Positions 59,701 through 64,000 of a DNA stretch of 64,000 bases are shown here, piece by piece. Both the position numbers and the translations under genes were made by a program. The stretch is from NCBI GenBank assembly GCA_032718475.1, contig JAUCBJ010001179.1:62001-126000 (forward strand), given 5' to 3'. The stretch comes from Nemertoderma westbladi (taxonomy: Eukaryota; Xenacoelomorpha; Nemertodermatida; Nemertodermatidae). Every line of letters starts with the position of its first letter. Positions within the stretch are counted from its first letter, which is position 1. The notes under the pieces were generated by a model. The model saw nothing but the letters and a program-made list of their open reading frames with translations, ran no database searches and was not told the origin of the DNA.

Positions 59701-62700
59701 CACACCTACTATACTAACTTTAAGCCACACCTACTATACTAACTTTAAGCCACACACCTACTATACTAACTTTAAGCCTCACCTACTATACTAACTTTAA
59801 GCCACACACCTACTATACTAACTTTAAGCCTCACCTACTATACTAACTTTAAGCCACACACCTACTATACTAACTTTAAGCCACACACCTACTATACTAA
59901 CTTTAAGCCACACACCTACTATACTAACTTTAAGCCTCACCTACTATACTAACTTTAAGCCACAACTACTATACTAACTTTAAGCCACACCTACTATACT
60001 AACTTTAAGCCACACACCTACTATACTAACTTTAAGCCACACACTACTATACTAACTTTCAGCCACACCTACTATACTAACTTTCAGCCACACCTACTAT
60101 ACTAACTTTAAGCCACACCTACTATACTAACTTTCAGCCACACCTACTATACTAACTTTAAACCACACACCTACTATACTAACTTTAAGCCACACCCTAC
60201 TATACTAACTTTCAGCCACACCTACTATACTAACTTTAAGCCACACCTACTATACTAACTTTCAGCCACACCTACTATACTAACTTTCAGCCACACCTAC
60301 TATACTAACTTTCCGCCACACCTACTATACTAACTTTCAGCCACACCTACTATACTAACTTTCAGCCACACCTACTATACTAACTTTCAGCCACACCAAC
60401 TATACTAACTTTAAGCCACACCTACTATACTAACTTTCAGGCACACCTACTATACTAACTTTAAGCCACACCTACTATACTAACTTTAAGCCACACCTAC
60501 TATACTAACTTTCAGCCACACCTACTATACTAACTTTCAGCCACACCTACTATACTAACTTTAAGCCACACCTACTATACTAACTTTAAGCCACACACCT
60601 ACTATACTAACTTTTAGCCACACCTACTATACTAACTTTCAGCCACACCTACTATACTAACTTTCAGCCACACCTACTATACTAACTTTAAGCCACACCT
60701 ACTATACTAACTTTCAGCCACACCTACTATACTAACTTTCAGCCACACCTACTATACTAACTTTCAGCCACACCTACTATACTAACTTTCAGCCACACCT
60801 ACTACTAACTTTCAGCCACACCTACTATACTAACTTTCAGCCACACCTACTATACTAACTTTAAGCCACACCTAATATACTAACTTTCAGCCACACCTAC
60901 TATACTAACTTTAAGCCACACCTACTATACTAACTTTCAGCCACACCTACTATACTAACTTTCAGCCACACCTACTATACTAACTTTCAGCCACACCTAC
61001 TATACTAACTTTAAGCCACACACCTACTATACTAACTTTCAGCCACACCTACTATACTAACTTTCAGCCACACCTACTATACTAACTTTAAGCCACACCT
61101 ACTATACTAACTTTCAGCCACACCTACTATACTAACTTTCAGCCACACCTACTATACTAACTTTCAGCCACACCTACTATACTAACTTTAAGCCACACCT
61201 ACTATACTAACTTTAAGCCACACCTACTATACTAACTTTAAGCCACACACCTACTATACTAACTTTCAGCCACACCTACTATACTAACTTTCAGCCACAC
61301 CTACTATACTAACTTTAAGCCACACCTACTATACTAACTTTCAGCCACACCTACTATACTAACTTTAAGCCTCACCTACTATACTAACTTTAAGCCACAC
61401 CTACTATACTAACTTTTCAGCCACACCTACTATACTAACTTTAAGCCACACCTACTATACTAACATTCAGCCACACCTACTATACTAACTTTAAGCCACA
61501 CACCTACTATACTAACTTTAAGCCACACCTACTATACTAACTTTCAGCCACACCTACTATACTAACTTTAAGCCACACCTACTATACTAACTTTCAGCCA
61601 CACCTACTATACTAACTTTCAGCCACACCTACTATACTAACTTTCAGCCACACCTACTATACTAACTTTCAGCCACACCTACTACTAACTTTCAGCCACA
61701 CCTACTATACTAACTTTCAGCCACACCTACTATACTAACTTTAAGCCACACCTACTATACTAACTTTCAGCCACACCTACTATACTAACTTTAAGCCACA
61801 CCTACTATACTAACTTTCAGCCACACCTACTATACTAACTTTCAGCCACACCTACTATACTAACTTTCAGCCACACCTACTATACTAACTTTAAGCCACA
61901 CACCTACTATACTAACTTTCAGCCACACCTACTATACTAACTTTCAGCCACACCTACTATACTAACTTTAAGCCACACCTACTATACTAACTTTCAGCCA
62001 CACCTACTATACTAACTTTCAGCCACACCTACTATAGTAAATTTCAGCCACACCTACTATACTAACTTTAAGCCACACCTACTATACTAACTTTAAGCCA
62101 CACCTACTATACTAACTTTAAGCCACACACCTACTATACTAACTTTCAGCCACACCTACTATACTAACTTTCAGCCACACCTACTATACTAACTTTAAGC
62201 CACACCTACTATACTAACTTTCAGCCACACCTACTATACTAACTTTAAGCCTCACCTACTATACTAACTTTAAGCCACACCTACTGTACTAACTTTTCAG
62301 CCACACCTACTATACTAACTTTAAGCCACACCTACTATACTAACATTCAGCCACACCTACTATACTAACTTTAAGCCACACACCTACTATACTAACTTTA
62401 AGCCACACCTACTATACTAACTTTCAGCCACACCTACTATACTAACTTTAAGCCACACCTACTATACTAACTTTCAGCCACACACCTACTATACTAACTT
62501 TCAGCCACACCTACTATACTAACTTTAAGCCACACACCTACTATACTAACTTTCAGCCACACACCTACTATACTAACTTTCAGCCACACCTACTATACTA
62601 ACTTTAAGCCTCACCTACTATACTAACTTTAAGCCACACCTACTATACTAACTTTCAGCCACACACCTACTATACTAACTTTCAGCCACACCTACTATAC

Positions 62701-63513
62701 TAACTTTAAGCCACACCTACTATACTAACTTTAAGCCTCACCTACTATACTAACTTTAAGCCACACCTACTGTACTAACTTTTCAGCCACACCTACTATA
62801 CTAACTTTAAGCCACACCTACTATACTAACATTCAGCCACACCTACTATACTAACTTTAAACCACACACCTACTATACTAACTTTCAGCCACACCTACTA
62901 TACTAACTTTCAGCCACACCTACTATACTAACTTTCAGCCACACCTACTATACTAACTTTCAGCCACACCTACTATACTAACTTTAAACCACACACCTAC
63001 TATACTAACTTTCAGCCACACCTACTATACTAACTTTCAGCCACACCTACTATACTAACTTTCAGCCACACCTACTATACTAACTTTAAGCCACACCTAC
63101 TATACTAACTTTCAGCCACACCTACTATACTAACTTTCAGCCACACCTACTATACTAACTTTCAGCCACACCTACTATACTAACTTTCAGCCACACCTAC
63201 TATACTAACTTTAAACCACACACCTACTATACTAACTTTCAGCCACACCTACTATACTAACTTTCAGCCACACCTACTATACTAACTTTCAGCCACACCT
63301 ACTATACTAACTTTCAGCCACACCTACTATACTAACTTTAAACCACACACCTACTATACTAACTTTCAGCCACACCTACTATACTAACTTTCAGCCACAC
63401 CTACTATACTAACTTTCAGCCACACCTACTATACTAACTTTAAGCCACACCTACTATACTAACTTTCAGCCACACCTACTATACTAACTTTCAGCCACAC
63501 CTACTATACTAAC
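56742..63513. other. Intron 1
   Basis: 6.8-kb intron, almost all minisatellite. About 220 bp of ordinary AT-rich sequence remain next to the exon 2 acceptor. Confidence 0.75.
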
Positions 63514-63519
63514 TTTCAG
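56960..63519. repeat. 25/27-bp minisatellite starting at the exon 1 donor
   Basis: About 255 units of CCACACCTACTATACTAACT followed by TTCAG or TTAAG, 25 bp, with a 27-bp variant that has one extra AC. In the gene's sense each unit reads CTGAAA|GTTAGTATAG, the exact end of exon 1 plus its donor; the last unit on the right is the real exon-intron junction. TTAAG units dominate the left half and TTCAG units the right. A block of about 883 bp is duplicated (rare CCTACTACTAACT variants at about 60796 and 61679). Confidence 0.95.
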
Positions 63520-63661
63520 CATTACTGCGGCTTTATTTCTACTCGCTGTCCTCATATCCTCGTTGTTAATCGCGATTATCTGATCGCCGGTTTGCAGTCG
63601 GCCGTCCTGCTCGGCCAAACCACCAGAGAGAACGTCCGATATAATAACACCATTATTGTTC
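63514..63661 (-). CDS. mpdz: Exon 1 of window: middle of PDZ11-like domain
   Basis: A 148-bp exon, acceptor CATTGAACAG and donor CTGAAA|GTTAGT, phase 2 in and phase 0 out. It encodes NNNGVIISDVLSGGLAEQDG, RLQTGDQIIAINNEDMRTAS and RNKAAVMLK. This matches MPDZ PDZ11 (…GVFISDIVKGGAADLDGRL… GDQILSVNGEDMRNA…). The GLGL loop must be on an earlier exon to the right, outside or at the edge of the window. The helix B first position is Arg (ASRNKA), not His. Its final CTGAAA is shared with the minisatellite unit. Confidence 0.88.
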
Positions 63662-64000
63662 CTGTTCAATGGAAAATTTCAGTTTTAGGATCCGGTGAAA
63701 CATCATTATGTGTAGTAGGCCAAAACTATTAATCAAGATTCATCTAATCGAAAAAAAAAATAAAATCAACTCAAATTTAAAATAACTGCTTTCTCATTAT
63801 TATACTGCACATTAAAGGTGCATAACAGAAATTTATAATGGAAACTTTACAAATATACCATATACTATACAATACTACATACAGTATAGTAACTAGGTAC
63901 CTGTCTGTATACATAATTCATTAAGTGAAGACAAAATTATGTATAATAAAAGTACTGCTTATAAAAGTAGCAGACTTTATTAATCTACTAACTTTCGACT
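63662..64000. other. Upstream intron, partial
   Basis: AT-rich sequence upstream of the PDZ11 exon. No exon with the PDZ GLGL loop is seen here. The last bases contain CTACTAACTTTC, a short match to the 25-bp minisatellite. Confidence 0.5.

Overview
The window looks like intron-rich, AT-rich animal nuclear DNA, most likely from an ascidian tunicate such as Ciona. The tunicate guess rests on base composition, on AGGCCTA-type motifs and TGACGTCA palindromes in the introns, and on dispersed repeats of a kind I associate with Ciona; it is an inference. No bacterial, viral or RNA genes were recognised.

The only gene I can support is the 3' end of a multi-PDZ scaffold gene of the MPDZ (MUPP1)/PATJ family, on the minus strand and read right to left. 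Eight exons join with matching splice phases: 63661-63514, 56741-56610, 52051-51923, 51586-51418, 50012-49767, 44539-44309, 43896-43809 and 43687-43420. They encode the end of one PDZ domain (like MPDZ PDZ11), a full PDZ12-like domain, a long acidic linker, and a C-terminal PDZ13-like domain that ends directly at a stop codon, as in vertebrate MPDZ. Several of these exons are short and easy to miss.

The introns are dominated by tandem repeats. Intron 1 holds about 6.5 kb of a 25-bp minisatellite, intron 4 a C-rich minisatellite, and intron 5 about 5.2 kb of a 27/30-bp minisatellite. The arrays in introns 1 and 4 start exactly at the 5' splice site and repeat the donor sequence in most or many units; the intron 5 array starts within a few bases of its donor. 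Intron 2 is free of arrays but carries several inverted-repeat elements that look like small DNA transposons.

Downstream of the gene (1-43193) the last exons have been duplicated head to tail. Five long units of 8.5, 10.3, 9.1, 8.1 and 6.8 kb each run, from left to right, through: 3' flank, terminal PDZ exon (D), exon C, a truncated exon B, an unrecognised open segment (X), an unassigned spacer, a 36-bp GTGCAC repeat, a TATGC-type array, a 43-bp quasi-palindromic array, a 200-bp satellite and a 91-bp hairpin element. With the copy still attached to the gene there are six copies of exon D, five intact and one cut in half. The intact copies differ by only one amino acid (Gln/Glu). They could be alternative last exons, a young chimeric gene family (X-B'-C-D), or inert duplicates. 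Collapsed or duplicated assembly must be excluded first.
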